A DNA stretch of 64,000 nt from Clostridiales bacterium (GTDB taxonomy: Bacteria > Bacillota > Clostridia > Christensenellales > Pumilibacteraceae). The notes under the pieces are model-generated. The model worked only from the letters and a program-made list of their open reading frames with translations. It was not told where the DNA came from and searched no databases. Position numbers and translations under genes: made by a program. The stretch's first letter is position 1. Each line of letters opens with the position of its first letter. Positions 8,205 to 18,036 of this stretch are shown one piece after another. The stretch is taken from positions 1 through 64,000 of the forward strand of contig JAFLVG010000002.1 in assembly GCA_022508445.1 (NCBI GenBank), given 5' to 3'.

Positions 8205-8776
8205 TGGAAACCAAGCATTTTCTGGAAATTATGAATCGTGGCGAGTATGTTGTCGCAGGCTCCGAAGCGCACCTTGCTATGCACGTATTGTCTGATGAGG
8301 CTCGGAAAGTTACAGCTGAGCTTAACAACGCCTATCATACTAACGAAGAAATACGTTCGATTTTTTCAAAGCTTATCGGAAAAGGAGTTGACGAAAGCTT
8401 TGTATTGTTCCCGCCGTTTAATTCCGATTGCGGAAAGAATATAACGGTCGGGAAGCGTGTTTTCATCAATTCGGGCTGTTGTTTTCAGGATCAAGGCGGC
8501 ATAGAAATCGGTGACGATGTGCTTATCGGTCAGCAGGTTGTGATTGCGACGCTTAACCACGATTTAAATCCCGAAAAACGAGGAAGTATGATTCCGAAGC
8601 ATGTAAAAATCGGGAATAAAGTATGGATCGGCGCACACGCAACGATTCTTGCAGGCGTTACAATAGGCGACAATTCGGTTGTGGCGGCTGGCGCGGTCGT
8701 AACCAAAAATGTACCCGAAAACACCGTTGTGGCCGGCGTCCCCGCAAAAGTAATAAGGAACATACAAGAGGTTTAG
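8204..8776 (+). CDS. Sugar O-acetyltransferase, maltose/galactoside acetyltransferase type
   Basis: This 190-aa protein has an N-terminal helical Mac domain (GEYVVAGSEAHLAMHVLSDE) and a left-handed beta-helix of hexapeptide repeats (IGDDVLIGQQVVI, VKIGNKVWIGAHATIL). The catalytic His lies in LNHD near residue 120. It transfers acetyl from acetyl-CoA to a sugar hydroxyl. A GTG at 8177 would add nine residues but falls inside the promoter spacer, so ATG 8204 is the likely start. The following lipoprotein gene begins one base after its stop codon. Confidence 0.92.
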   Translation: METKHFLEIMNRGEYVVAGSEAHLAMHVLSDEARKVTAELNNAYHTNEEIRSIFSKLIGKGVDESFVLFPPFNSDCGKNITVGKRVFINSGCCFQDQGGIEIGDDVLIGQQVVIATLNHDLNPEKRGSMIPKHVKIGNKVWIGAHATILAGVTIGDNSVVAAGAVVTKNVPENTVVAGVPAKVIRNIQEV

Positions 8777-8777
8777 A

Positions 8778-9710
8778 ATGAAAGCCAAGTCAATTGCATT
8801 ATTATTGATTATTACATTATGCCTTAGCTTTGTCGCCATTGGATGCTCGTCCAATGAATCGTCGGAAAGCAAGCCGGAAGGCGGCACGCAAATAATACTT
8901 ACAGTCGGCAGCAAGGAATTTGCCGTAACGCTTGCCGATAATGACACGGCTGAGGCGTTTAAAAAGTTGTTGCCGCTTACTCTTGACATGAGCGAGCTAA
9001 ACGGTAACGAAAAATACAATTATCTCAGCGACAACTTGCCGTCCGCCGCCGTAAGGCCCGGAACAATCCATTCGGGCGACTTGATGCTATACGGCTCAAA
9101 TTGTGTTGTGTTGTTTTATGCGACATTTTCTTCGTCATACTCCTACACACGAATCGGTTGGGTGGATACAAAAGGTCTTGCTCACGCATTGGGTAGCGGC
9201 AGCGTTTCGGTCACATTTACCGTTTTCGATATAACGGATGACGAAGACACGGAAGAGTCCGAAAACCCGGAAGAGCCCGAAGAGTCGGAGAAACCCGAAC
9301 AACCTGATGAAGACGAACAGCCGGAACAATCTGATCAAGACGAGGAGATATCGAACATGTATATCACAATTAACGGTAACAAATTAGAGGTAATCTTTGA
9401 GAAAAACACCTCTGTTACAGCGCTTGTGGAGTTACTTAAACAAGGCGACATATCTTACACTGCAAACGATTACGGCGGATTCGAAAAAGTTGGCAATATT
9501 GGACATACGCTTCCAAGGAACGATACATCAATCAGTACCGAGCCGGGCGATGTAATACTTTATCAAGGCAATCAATTGTGTTTGTATTACGGATACAACT
9601 CGTGGAGTTTCACTCGAATCGGCAAAATCAAAGGATATTCCGAATCCGAGCTTCGCACATTACTCGGCGCAGGCAGTGGAAGCGTACAAGTCACTTTAAG
9701 TTTGAAGTAA
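8778..9710 (+). CDS. Lipoprotein with two cyclophilin-like domains
   Basis: This 310-aa lipoprotein has a signal peptide ending in a lipobox-like AIGC (Cys at residue 23), with GAGG before ATG. After the lipid anchor come two copies of the small cyclophilin-like fold. The first is at about residues 40-150 (ILTVGSKEFAVTLADNDTAEAF...LPSAAV.PG.I..GDLMLYG). The second is at about 195-310 (ITINGNKLEVIFEKNTSVTALV...TEPGDVILYQGNQLCLYYG..SW.FTRIG). An acidic Glu/Pro linker joins them. The domain is common in bacterial secreted proteins and its role is unclear; isomerase activity is not implied. Confidence 0.8.
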   Translation: MKAKSIALLLIITLCLSFVAIGCSSNESSESKPEGGTQIILTVGSKEFAVTLADNDTAEAFKKLLPLTLDMSELNGNEKYNYLSDNLPSAAVRPGTIHSGDLMLYGSNCVVLFYATFSSSYSYTRIGWVDTKGLAHALGSGSVSVTFTVFDITDDEDTEESENPEEPEESEKPEQPDEDEQPEQSDQDEEISNMYITINGNKLEVIFEKNTSVTALVELLKQGDISYTANDYGGFEKVGNIGHTLPRNDTSISTEPGDVILYQGNQLCLYYGYNSWSFTRIGKIKGYSESELRTLLGAGSGSVQVTLSLK

Positions 9711-9732
9711 AAAATAACGGAGGTAACTGACA

Positions 9733-10146
9733 ATGAACGAAATCGAAAAGAACTTATCTATATTCCCGATTGGTGATTCCAACGACGCTTATGCTCGGTA
9801 TTTCAGTGGGAAGAGTTATCTTAAATATTTGTCCACCGAACAAGTAACGGTGTTCAACGTCACATTTGAACCTGCCTGTCGCAATAATTGGCATATTCAT
9901 CACGCAAAAAAAGGCGGCGGACAAATTCTGGTGTGCGTTGCGGGGCGCGGTTGGTATCAGGAATGTGGCAAACCTGCCGTACAAATGCTACCCGGCGACG
10001 TCGTTAATATCCCCGAGGGTGTAAAGCATTGGCACGGCGCGGCAAAAGACAGCTGGTTTCAGCACCTTGCAATAGAAGTCCCGGGCGAGGAAATTGTAAA
10101 TGAATGGTGCGAGCCCGTTTCAGACGAAGAATACAATATACTGTAA
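9733..10146 (+). CDS. Cupin-domain protein
   Basis: This 137-aa protein is a single beta-barrel cupin. Metal-ligand His residues sit in NNWHIHHAKKGGGQIL (motif 1) and in GVKHWHGAA / WFQHLAIEV (motif 2). GGAGGT precedes ATG. Proteins of this type accompany aldo/keto reductases and quinone-modifying enzymes in many Bacillota. The enzyme activity is unknown. The next gene starts 14 bp downstream. Confidence 0.88.
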   Translation: MNEIEKNLSIFPIGDSNDAYARYFSGKSYLKYLSTEQVTVFNVTFEPACRNNWHIHHAKKGGGQILVCVAGRGWYQECGKPAVQMLPGDVVNIPEGVKHWHGAAKDSWFQHLAIEVPGEEIVNEWCEPVSDEEYNIL

Positions 10147-10160
10147 GGAGCGATATTAAC

Positions 10161-11006
10161 ATGAACAAAGTAATGACATTAAATAACGGTGAAAAGATGC
10201 CCGCCGTAGGTATCGGTACTTTTATGATCTCGCCGAAAGACGCCGAAATCTGCGTATGCGAGGCGCTCAAAATGGGATATAGGCTTGTCGATACCGCAAA
10301 CGCCTATGTCAACGAAAGAGCCGTGGGACGGGCAATCAAAGCGTCGGGAATAAAGAGAGAGGATATTTTCGTAAGCACGAAGATTTGGGCAACGGAATAT
10401 CTCAATCCCAATGCAGTTGATGAGACACTCGAAAGACTCGGTTTGGATTATATTGACCTTTTGTTTATCCATCAGCCTACCGAACACTATATGGACGGAT
10501 ACAGAATGATTGAAAAAGCCGTTAAGGAAGGTAAGGTGAAGTCAATCGGTATATCCAACTGCGAGGGAAAATATCTCGATCATATATTGGCGAACTGTGA
10601 AATAAAGCCGCAAGTCATGCAGGCGGAAACACATCCGTATTTTACGCAGGACGAGCTTTTGCCGGAACTCAACAAACACGGGATTGTCCTCATGAGCTGG
10701 TATCCGCTCGGACACGGTGACAAGAATCTTATTAACGAACCTGTCTTTGCAGAGCTTGGTAAAAAGTACGGCAAAACTACCGCGCAGATTATCCTACGCT
10801 GGCATTTGGAAATGGGCTTTTGCGTGATACCGGGAACAAGCAAAGTAAATCACGTGAAAGATAATTTTGAGATTCAGGATTTTTCACTTACCAAAGAGGA
10901 TATGGAAAAAATAGCCAAACTCAACAAAAACAAGAGATATTATTATCGCACGGACGAAATGCTGAAATCGTTTGCGTCAATGCAACTAACTTACGAAACA
11001 AAATAG
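10161..11006 (+). CDS. Aldo/keto reductase (second)
   Basis: This 281-aa protein starts at ATG 10161, set by AAGGAG 14 nt upstream. A longer frame from 10104 would overlap the cupin gene and adds an unrelated Arg-rich tail. The catalytic set is Asp and Tyr in VDTANAYVNE, Lys in VSTKIW and His in LLFIHQP. The cofactor segment is FCVIPGTSKVNHVKDN. It is only distantly alike to the reductase at 6777. It forms the end of the 8204-11006 transcript. Confidence 0.92.
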   Translation: MNKVMTLNNGEKMPAVGIGTFMISPKDAEICVCEALKMGYRLVDTANAYVNERAVGRAIKASGIKREDIFVSTKIWATEYLNPNAVDETLERLGLDYIDLLFIHQPTEHYMDGYRMIEKAVKEGKVKSIGISNCEGKYLDHILANCEIKPQVMQAETHPYFTQDELLPELNKHGIVLMSWYPLGHGDKNLINEPVFAELGKKYGKTTAQIILRWHLEMGFCVIPGTSKVNHVKDNFEIQDFSLTKEDMEKIAKLNKNKRYYYRTDEMLKSFASMQLTYETK

Positions 11007-11119
11007 AGGCGTAGACTAGGGTGATAATATTCGATTTATCTTGGCTATCGCCCCTAAATATGGTACAGTGGTACAGGCAAATATAAAGATCCCGAGAAAG
11101 AAGCAATAATAATTCATGC

Positions 11120-11158
11120 AATAAGGCTTATTCCAATGTGGAGTAAGCCTTATTTTTT
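11120..11158 (+). terminator. Terminator after the reductase operon
   Basis: An 11-bp perfect stem AATAAGGCTTA (11120-11130) / TAAGCCTTATT (11144-11154) is followed by T's to 11158. Its arms resemble those of the terminator at 4349. Confidence 0.85.
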
Positions 11159-11353
11159 GCCCTAAAATAGGAGAATAATTCATAAAAAATTCCACACAAG
11201 TCGAACACTTCAAGAAGGTTTTTTGTTTTTGGTTTATTATTTCACCAAGCGCTTTACATGATTGACTTATTTGTGATTTATTTAGTCAGTTTAATTTAGT
11301 AATATTAACAATATCGGTGAATAAGCTAATTGCACTTAAATTTCGCAATCTAC

Positions 11354-11383
11354 TTGAAATATTGTAATATAATGTGGTATAAT
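11354..11383 (+). promoter_or_regulatory. Promoter of the surface-protein region
   Basis: TTGAAA (11354-11359), an 18-bp spacer and an extended -10 TGGTATAAT (11375-11383) lie here. The expected start is near 11390, giving a leader of about 74 nt. Confidence 0.7.
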
Positions 11384-11463
11384 GTAATTACTCATATTGT
11401 ACTCTTATGTTTGTCGGATTTCGTGTGATGATATGAGAAAAAATGTTTGACGTTGTCTGAATT

Positions 11464-12093
11464 ATGAAGGGAATCAAAAAAACATTTATATTTTCGGTTC
11501 TTGTTCTCTTGGTTGTTTTTAGCATGACGGCGTGCAATCCGAATTCAAACAGTGGCGGCAAACATAGCGGTGACACTGCGGATGTCTACGTAATTTCCGT
11601 AGATACAAAAAACGTAACCGTCGATACGAGCGGTATAAAAGTATGTATTTATGCGTTAAACGGTTCGGGTGGCTCGTTGGAAGCTCAACTGACAGGTGGG
11701 AAAGCTACTTTTGCGTTAGATGCCGACGATTATATCGCAACTCTAATCGGACTTGATGAAACGGTTAGTTTTTCTTCGGTACTACTTACAAAAACCGATA
11801 GGAAAGCGACTATAACGCTCAGCGACTCCGAGTTCGACGATTTGACGGACACTTACTCATTTGCTTTCACCGTAGTAATGCTATCGGGCGAAAAAAAGCT
11901 TGACGAAATATCAGCGCAAATATGTGATGACTCTATGTGTATTCCGATATGGTTTTCGCAGAGCAACGTCATAGATATTCGGATACACAAGGGGCAATAT
12001 TCTGTCGAGGTTCATGACAGCGATTTCCATGAGATATACAATGAAAAGTGTATAGTCACATCGGATACGCGATTTTATGTAATTCAGCTTTAA
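11464..12093 (+). CDS. Lipoprotein of unknown function
   Basis: This 209-aa protein has a signal peptide (MKGIKKTFIFSVLVLLVVF) and lipobox MTAC with Cys at residue 24, so it is a lipid-anchored extracellular protein. The mature part is beta-rich and looks like one or two prealbumin or carboxypeptidase-regulatory-like beta sandwiches (VCIYALNGSGGSLEAQLTGGKATFALDADDYIATL). No Shine-Dalgarno is evident before ATG. It lies 22 bp ahead of the subtilisin gene and is probably co-transcribed with it. Confidence 0.75.
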   Translation: MKGIKKTFIFSVLVLLVVFSMTACNPNSNSGGKHSGDTADVYVISVDTKNVTVDTSGIKVCIYALNGSGGSLEAQLTGGKATFALDADDYIATLIGLDETVSFSSVLLTKTDRKATITLSDSEFDDLTDTYSFAFTVVMLSGEKKLDEISAQICDDSMCIPIWFSQSNVIDIRIHKGQYSVEVHDSDFHEIYNEKCIVTSDTRFYVIQL

Positions 12094-12115
12094 ATAAGCT
12101 GATATCGAGGAAAAA

Positions 12116-15100
12116 ATGGTGCGGAAAATACAAACTGCAAAAACACGGATAATAGTATGTATCTGCGCGGCGTTGCTACTCATTTCGGCAATAGTGCTTC
12201 TTTTTGCGGTGCTTCCGGGTGATAATCGGATTTTAGAGTCGGATGATTTTAATATACATCGCGATGATTTGATAAACCTTAATGAAAACTATGCAGTCGA
12301 AAACAGGGTAATAGTAATTTCCGACCGTAAAATTAACGACCGAAACGCCATTGCGTGTGCGGCCGGGTTCGGAGGCATGTATGTTTTGCAGTACGCGGAC
12401 AGCGCCGCCGCGAAAAGCGCGCTTACATATTACAATTCTTTGAGCTATGCGTCTGCGATGATGGATTGCGTCGTCAATACGCAGGAAGAAGCCGCAGAGG
12501 GCGAATATGATATTATTGAATTGGACCATCTCAGCTGGGGCGCCGAAATACTCGGCGTAGACAGCTACCAAAAGGCGATAGAGCAAAAATATCGATACAG
12601 CACACTGCCCGACGTTTATGTCGCCGTATTGGATACGGGAATAGATACGGACAACGAATTTTTGCAAGGCAGAATTGCTTTTGAATACGGAGCAAGCTAT
12701 TGCATAAGCGATTTATATCAGAACGGTAAGAGTCAATACAAGTTCGAAGACGACCACATGCACGGAACTCATGTCGCGGGAACAATTGTCGATCTTACGC
12801 TTCCAAATGTTAAAATCATCCCGATCAAAGTGTGTGACAGCAGCGGCAGCGGTGACGTGTCGTACCTTATTTCGGCGTTGAAATACCTGATGGAGCTGAA
12901 AGAGGAGAAGGGGCTTAACATAGTCGCGGTGAACATGAGCCTTGCCGCCGACAGCACGGGTAAAGAAAGCACGATTGTATTCGATCAGGCCTATAAAAAT
13001 AATATTATGTCAGTCGTTGCCGCAGGGAACGACAGCTACTATTCAGAAGAATATTTTCCTGCAAACTGCAAGTCGGCGCTGACCGTTTCGGCGCTCTCGC
13101 AAAACGTAATTTATGAAAATTTCCCATTCGTTTCCTATTATTCAAATTACGGAAGCAATGTGGACATATGTTTGCCCGGATCAAACGTGTTGAGTTGTGT
13201 CCCGGACGGATACAACTATTCTCAGAATTATATTCAGTCTACGACAGGCGGTACATACGCATATCTTAGCGGTACGTCTATGGCAACTCCGCATGCATCT
13301 GCGCTTGTCGCACTCTATGCTACATATATGGGTGAAAGCTTCGATACCGCTAAGGTGGAAAAAGCGATAAAAAGCAATACATACGATTTAGGCGCCGTGG
13401 GCAAGGATAATGTGTTCGGATACGGCGTGCCTACTATGGACATTGCACTCTCGGATAGAGAACTACTTGCCGTGCCGTCGTTGTCTCACGGCGAGGTCGG
13501 CAAAGCATGCCATTTCGACGGCAGTATATCGGTCGATATTGCAAACAACAATCCGGCTTATATGGGTATGAAGTACCGAATTTATTACACTCTCGACGGC
13601 TCGTATCCGATGATTTGCGGCAATCGCTTGGAATATGACGGCGCGATTAAATTAGACCAATCTACTCATTTGAGCTTTATCATCTATCTGTTCGACGGCG
13701 ACGGGTTTGTAAGAGCGCACAGTGCGCTCTATGAAGTGGAGTACTTCGAGGGCGAAAAAGATGACAAGAACACAAACGGTACAGGCTTTGAGATTAATCC
13801 GAACGGTATACTTACAAAATATACAAGCGGACTGCAAGATGTTGTGATACCTAAATATGTAGACGGAATAGAAGTGAGAGAGCTTGGCAACAACCTGTTC
13901 TTCGGTCTCAACGTGCGCTCTATCGTTTGCGAAGCGGACATATCGCTATACAATAAGACGTCGACGAAATTGGAATTTCCGATTAGATACTGTCCAAACT
14001 TGCAGACCGTTACTCTCGGCTCGTCCGACGCAACATATGCGGTGTCACATTGTTTCGGTTTAAAGGAACTTGTTCTGTTAAACGCGACTAAAATCGCCGA
14101 CGCAACGTTCCCGTCGTTTACGCTCGGTTACAGTTATTTGGGCAGTTATACGGCATACGGGTGTGCGAGTATAGAACGCATTGCGGCGTACAAGGCCAAG
14201 TCCGTCGGCAGTTACTCATTCAACTACGTAAAAACCCTCAAAGAGCTTGTGTTGCCGCAAGTGACGGTGATTTACTCCAACGCCTTCATTGAATGTACGG
14301 CATTGACAGAGGTGGAGTTGCCGAGCGCGTTCTATATTGACAATAACGCATTTAAGGATTGTTATAACCTGAAAACGGTGCATTTGCCGTCGATTCAAAA
14401 CATAGAGTCATATGCATTTGCCAATTGTACGGCCTTGACGGAAATCGATGCGGACGCGACAACCATAGGGACAGGCGCTTTCTTCGGTTGCACGGCGCTT
14501 TCCACGATAAATTTAAGTTCCGCTGAAACAATTAAGGACAGCGCATTCGAAAAGTGCGAAAAGCTGAAATGGCTGGATTTAAGCAACGTAAAAAGCATCG
14601 GCGAAGCCACTATGCGCAATTGCACCGAGTTAAGAATTATTTACTGCGGTAGCAACAGCTATATAATCAATCAGTCTGTAAAATGGGCGGACTGGCTTTA
14701 CAGGTACGGAAACCTTCAATACCTCGTAGTCGATTACCTTTGTATTACAAGGGGCGGTTTGCTACTCAATCATTTTTACGATTGTACAGTAATACAGAAT
14801 TACAGAATCTATTCCAGAACGCCGCTTTACACGGCAACTTATCAGGATGGGAACGAGAATATAATATCGTCGTATTATCATTCGGGAAAAGACGCGATTA
14901 TCCCGCCCGAGAGCGAGATTCATGAGGATTACATAATAAATTATCTCAGTTGGCAAAGCTCGGACGGCACTGTATTCAAACGCGGCGATAAGGTCTATTT
15001 GACAACGGACGAAACTTTTACATTAGCAGACTACAATACATATTACTTTGCGTATGCCGAACAGGCAAAACAGCAATATGCCGCAATGTATCAAATGCTT

Positions 15101-16075
15101 AACGGCAATGCGCCTACATACAGTGCGGCGAAATCCGTTTACGAAGCGATAGAAAGTGCCTGCACGGTCAATAATTCGGGCTTGCAGGTCTCGGAAAGAA
15201 AGTCCGACGTGCTGAAAAATGTAAACGATATTATAGGAAATGCGCTCTGCGAGCTTATCGACGGACTTGCGCTCGAAACGGATTCGGCATTGGTAAACGA
15301 CGCTTTCGCCGAAATCAAAGCGAATATAGCGAGCGCATGCGAAAGCGCTGTCGAAGTCGTCGATTTGGAAGAGATGCTAGAAGCCGCATTGCGCTCAGTA
15401 GAAGAACAACGCATAGCGGACGCAGAGCTTGCAAAGCTATCCGCCAAAACCGCAATGTATGATGAAATCGATGATTTTTATGAGAATCTTGCGACAGATA
15501 GAAAAACCGAGATAGACGATGTATGTCAAATTTACGAAAGCATGCTTGAAGCGGCGGCGCAATCCGAATATGCCGAAATACTCCTTGACTTCCGCAAAGA
15601 GCTTATAATTCGTCAGGCAATATGGACAATCGATGATTTGTTGAGCGGAAATGAAGATGACAAAATTCTTGAAATTATCGATAAAGCCAAAGCCGATATC
15701 AATTTGCTTGCAGACAAAAGCATTGCCGAAGAACTTCTCAAAAACGAGTTGAATCAAATTTTCGACAAAGCCGAAGAGGGAATCGAAGAGTATCTCGAAT
15801 CACAAGGCGGATCTACTAACCCCGATAGCGGCGACGGCGATGACGATAACAAGGATCCCGAAAATCCCGATAGCGGCGACGGCGGTGACGACAACAAGGA
15901 CACCGAAAATCCCGATAGCGGCGAAACCGATACTAAACCCACAGCCCCCTCAAAAGGCGAAAAAAATCCAAAAGACGACAATATGGTAATGATAGTAGTT
16001 ATTGCAGTGGCCGGAGTATTGGCCGTAGCAGCTATCGTAGGCCTCTTCTTCATTATTAAAAAACGCAAAAAATAA
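12116..16075 (+). CDS. Membrane-anchored subtilisin-like S8 protease with BspA leucine-rich repeats
   Basis: This 1319-aa protein starts with an N-terminal signal or anchor helix (residues 10-32). The S8 domain spans about 130-460, with catalytic Asp173 in VLDTG, His216 in HGTHVAG and Ser388 in GTSMATPH. After a beta-rich stretch comes a BspA-type leucine-rich repeat domain (about 570-850; IGTGAFFGCTALSTINLSSA and relatives), then a helical Ala/Glu-rich stalk (about 1000-1230). An acidic Pro-Asp-Ser-Gly linker and a final transmembrane helix with a KKRKK stop-transfer follow. It is held on the outer face of the membrane without a sortase motif. GAGG precedes ATG. The substrate is unknown. The LRR region probably binds protein or wall targets. 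Confidence 0.9.
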   Translation: MVRKIQTAKTRIIVCICAALLLISAIVLLFAVLPGDNRILESDDFNIHRDDLINLNENYAVENRVIVISDRKINDRNAIACAAGFGGMYVLQYADSAAAKSALTYYNSLSYASAMMDCVVNTQEEAAEGEYDIIELDHLSWGAEILGVDSYQKAIEQKYRYSTLPDVYVAVLDTGIDTDNEFLQGRIAFEYGASYCISDLYQNGKSQYKFEDDHMHGTHVAGTIVDLTLPNVKIIPIKVCDSSGSGDVSYLISALKYLMELKEEKGLNIVAVNMSLAADSTGKESTIVFDQAYKNNIMSVVAAGNDSYYSEEYFPANCKSALTVSALSQNVIYENFPFVSYYSNYGSNVDICLPGSNVLSCVPDGYNYSQNYIQSTTGGTYAYLSGTSMATPHASALVALYATYMGESFDTAKVEKAIKSNTYDLGAVGKDNVFGYGVPTMDIALSDRELLAVPSLSHGEVGKACHFDGSISVDIANNNPAYMGMKYRIYYTLDGSYPMICGNRLEYDGAIKLDQSTHLSFIIYLFDGDGFVRAHSALYEVEYFEGEKDDKNTNGTGFEINPNGILTKYTSGLQDVVIPKYVDGIEVRELGNNLFFGLNVRSIVCEADISLYNKTSTKLEFPIRYCPNLQTVTLGSSDATYAVSHCFGLKELVLLNATKIADATFPSFTLGYSYLGSYTAYGCASIERIAAYKAKSVGSYSFNYVKTLKELVLPQVTVIYSNAFIECTALTEVELPSAFYIDNNAFKDCYNLKTVHLPSIQNIESYAFANCTALTEIDADATTIGTGAFFGCTALSTINLSSAETIKDSAFEKCEKLKWLDLSNVKSIGEATMRNCTELRIIYCGSNSYIINQSVKWADWLYRYGNLQYLVVDYLCITRGGLLLNHFYDCTVIQNYRIYSRTPLYTATYQDGNENIISSYYHSGKDAIIPPESEIHEDYIINYLSWQSSDGTVFKRGDKVYLTTDETFTLADYNTYYFAYAEQAKQQYAAMYQMLNGNAPTYSAAKSVYEAIESACTVNNSGLQVSERKSDVLKNVNDIIGNALCELIDGLALETDSALVNDAFAEIKANIASACESAVEVVDLEEMLEAALRSVEEQRIADAELAKLSAKTAMYDEIDDFYENLATDRKTEIDDVCQIYESMLEAAAQSEYAEILLDFRKELIIRQAIWTIDDLLSGNEDDKILEIIDKAKADINLLADKSIAEELLKNELNQIFDKAEEGIEEYLESQGGSTNPDSGDGDDDNKDPENPDSGDGGDDNKDTENPDSGETDTKPTAPSKGEKNPKDDNMVMIVVIAVAGVLAVAAIVGLFFIIKKRKK

Positions 16076-16110
16076 TGTCCGATTAACCCTGTATTTTTAA
16101 GGTGTCAAAC

Positions 16111-18009
16111 ATGAAACTACTCATTCAAAAATTTCTATTGATATGCCTTACCGTATGCTTATCTGCATTTTGCGCGGCAATTCTTTTGGCATGCAATAAT
16201 AGAGAGATTGAGCATGGGCATAGCTTCGGTGAGTACGAGGTTACCGTTGCCGCCGGTTGCTACACACCTGGTGAGCTTACTCGCACCTGTACTGTTTGCG
16301 GCTATAAGGAAACCGATACGATCTCCGCGTCACACGTCTGGACGGCGTTTAAAGTGACGTTAGATGCCGACTGCTACACACCGGGTGAACAAACACGCAA
16401 ATGCACCAAATGCGGAAATGAAGAAGTAAAAGAAATTCCGAAAACCGAGCATGACTGGTCGGAGTTCAAAGTTACGACGCCTGCTACCTGTAAGATAGTA
16501 GGTGAAAAAACACGCAATTGCTCTATATGCGGTTCACAAGAAACGGAGAATATATCAAAAATCGAGCATAATTGGTCGGCTTATGCAATTACAACACCTG
16601 CAAAGTGCTTGACGCAAGGCGAGAAAACGCGCGTTTGTTCGGGGTGCGGCGATAAGGAAACAGTGCCCATCCCTGCAACGGGACACAGCTGGTCTCAATT
16701 TGAAATCACTACGCAAGCGAAGTGCTTGATGCAAGGTGAGAAAACGCGCGCTTGTTCGGGGTGCGGCGATAAGGAAACAGTGTCCATCCCTGCAACGGGA
16801 CACAGCTGGCAAAGCGTGGAGATAATTGAACCGGCTACTTGCGAAGATGACGGTTATCAATCGGCAATATGTTCGGTTTGCAGCGAAAAAAGCGAAAAAG
16901 AGATTATTCCGGCGCTTGGGCATACGGCAGGTAAGGTGCTTCCCGTTATTGCACCCACTTGTGAAGAGGATGGGACGAATAGGGTTACTTGCGCGGTTTG
17001 CAGTAAAGGTTATAATGAAAGAGTCCCCGCTACGGGACACAATTACAACAAAGACTTTACCATAGATAAAATTCCGTCGCTTAATTCCGAAGGGGAACAG
17101 TCCAGACACTGCACCAACTACAAGTGTTCATCCAGAACAGATATTCAGACAATACCGAAGCTGGTGGGGGAAGTGTATTATCGTATCTATATTGTCCGCG
17201 GTGACAGGCAAGCGCTTCCACGACTGTGCAATCCGATGATTAAGATTTTTGACGAAACGGGTAAAGCTGTTGCAACCACCTTTGTATTCGGTAATTCGGA
17301 CGGTGAACATTATATTGATAAGTTGTTGCCAATAGGTAAATATACCGTCTCTATCGTGAGCGACTTACCCACAGGCTTTGAGTGCGGACAGTACGAAGTT
17401 TCCGAGCGGAACGGAACGTATCCATATGATACACCGGACAAATATCCCACGGTTACGATGCATATGTATTCGCATTTGGGAACGGGAACGATGACAGGCG
17501 GCGACAAAAAAGGCACCGTCTTGAACGACTTTTCGGTAACTACGATAGACGGCAAAACCGTTTGGCTCAGCCAGCTTTTGCAAGAGAAAAGGCTTGTGTG
17601 GCTTAACTTCTACTACAACGATTGCTCAAATTGCAAAAGCGAAACGCCGACAATTATTCGAGTTGCGCAACAATACGACGTTGCGGTCATTTGTTTTAAC
17701 GGCAAGGACAGTCTTGACCAAATAAGAAGCGGAGCGAAGAGCATTTTCAATTTTCCGGACAGCTTCTACATTGTGCAAGACAGCGGCAAAGCGTTTGGTA
17801 ATATGTTCGGATGCTACGCTTATCCGCTAAATGTCTTTATCGACAGCGGCGGTTATGTATTTGAATCTGTTACAGGCAGTAACTACGCGTCCCAATTTAA
17901 CAACTTTGTAAGCAACAATTTATTTGCGACGCCGCCGAAGCCGGATACCGCGTCCGTCCGATTTAACATTATTGCAATTCTTCCCGAAGATCGTCGTTAT
18001 TTGCGATGA
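16111..18009 (+). CDS. Lipoprotein with Cys-rich tandem repeats and thioredoxin-like domain
   Basis: This 632-aa protein starts at ATG 16111, with AAGG at the right distance. A GTG three codons earlier overlaps that site. The signal peptide ends in lipobox LLAC. Residues about 35-350 are seven to eight repeats of roughly 39 aa with the pattern W..F.VT..A.C...GE.TR.C..CG..ET..IP..GH; paired CxxC and His suggest bound metal. A beta-sandwich segment follows. Residues about 465-620 are a TlpA/AhpC-like thioredoxin fold (LNDFSVTTIDGKTVWLSQLL, NFYYNDCSNCKSE). The CSNC pair is the likely redox centre. Repeats 4 and 5 are nearly identical in DNA, a recent duplication. It lies between two surface proteases and may handle disulfides at the cell surface. 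Confidence 0.8.
   Translation: MKLLIQKFLLICLTVCLSAFCAAILLACNNREIEHGHSFGEYEVTVAAGCYTPGELTRTCTVCGYKETDTISASHVWTAFKVTLDADCYTPGEQTRKCTKCGNEEVKEIPKTEHDWSEFKVTTPATCKIVGEKTRNCSICGSQETENISKIEHNWSAYAITTPAKCLTQGEKTRVCSGCGDKETVPIPATGHSWSQFEITTQAKCLMQGEKTRACSGCGDKETVSIPATGHSWQSVEIIEPATCEDDGYQSAICSVCSEKSEKEIIPALGHTAGKVLPVIAPTCEEDGTNRVTCAVCSKGYNERVPATGHNYNKDFTIDKIPSLNSEGEQSRHCTNYKCSSRTDIQTIPKLVGEVYYRIYIVRGDRQALPRLCNPMIKIFDETGKAVATTFVFGNSDGEHYIDKLLPIGKYTVSIVSDLPTGFECGQYEVSERNGTYPYDTPDKYPTVTMHMYSHLGTGTMTGGDKKGTVLNDFSVTTIDGKTVWLSQLLQEKRLVWLNFYYNDCSNCKSETPTIIRVAQQYDVAVICFNGKDSLDQIRSGAKSIFNFPDSFYIVQDSGKAFGNMFGCYAYPLNVFIDSGGYVFESVTGSNYASQFNNFVSNNLFATPPKPDTASVRFNIIAILPEDRRYLR
16565..16809 (+). repeat. Recent 117-bp tandem duplication inside the lipoprotein gene
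   Basis: Repeat units 4 and 5 of the Cys-rich array are almost identical at DNA level with a 117-bp (39-codon) period. For example, GGACACAGCTGG recurs at 16681 and 16798. Older units have diverged, so the array is still changing length. Confidence 0.8.
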
Positions 18010-18036
18010 GTTGACATAACGCATTATGAGGTTGTG

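Larger units (their letters stand above)
11007..11463. other. Intergenic region, 457 bp
   Basis: It holds the terminator at 11120-11158 and the promoter at 11354-11383. The rest is AT-rich. A short open stretch just before the terminator reads like a decayed coding end, but there is no start or recognisable product. Confidence 0.6.

Noticed and set aside
10104..10160. Longer start for the second aldo/keto reductase
   Set aside because: It would overlap the cupin gene and add an Arg-rich tail foreign to the family. The ATG at 10161 has its own ribosome site.
16555..17109. Repeat-containing minus-strand frame in the Cys-repeat lipoprotein
   Set aside because: Its repeats are only the reverse reading of the coding repeats. 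The plus frame has a lipobox and CxxC units.
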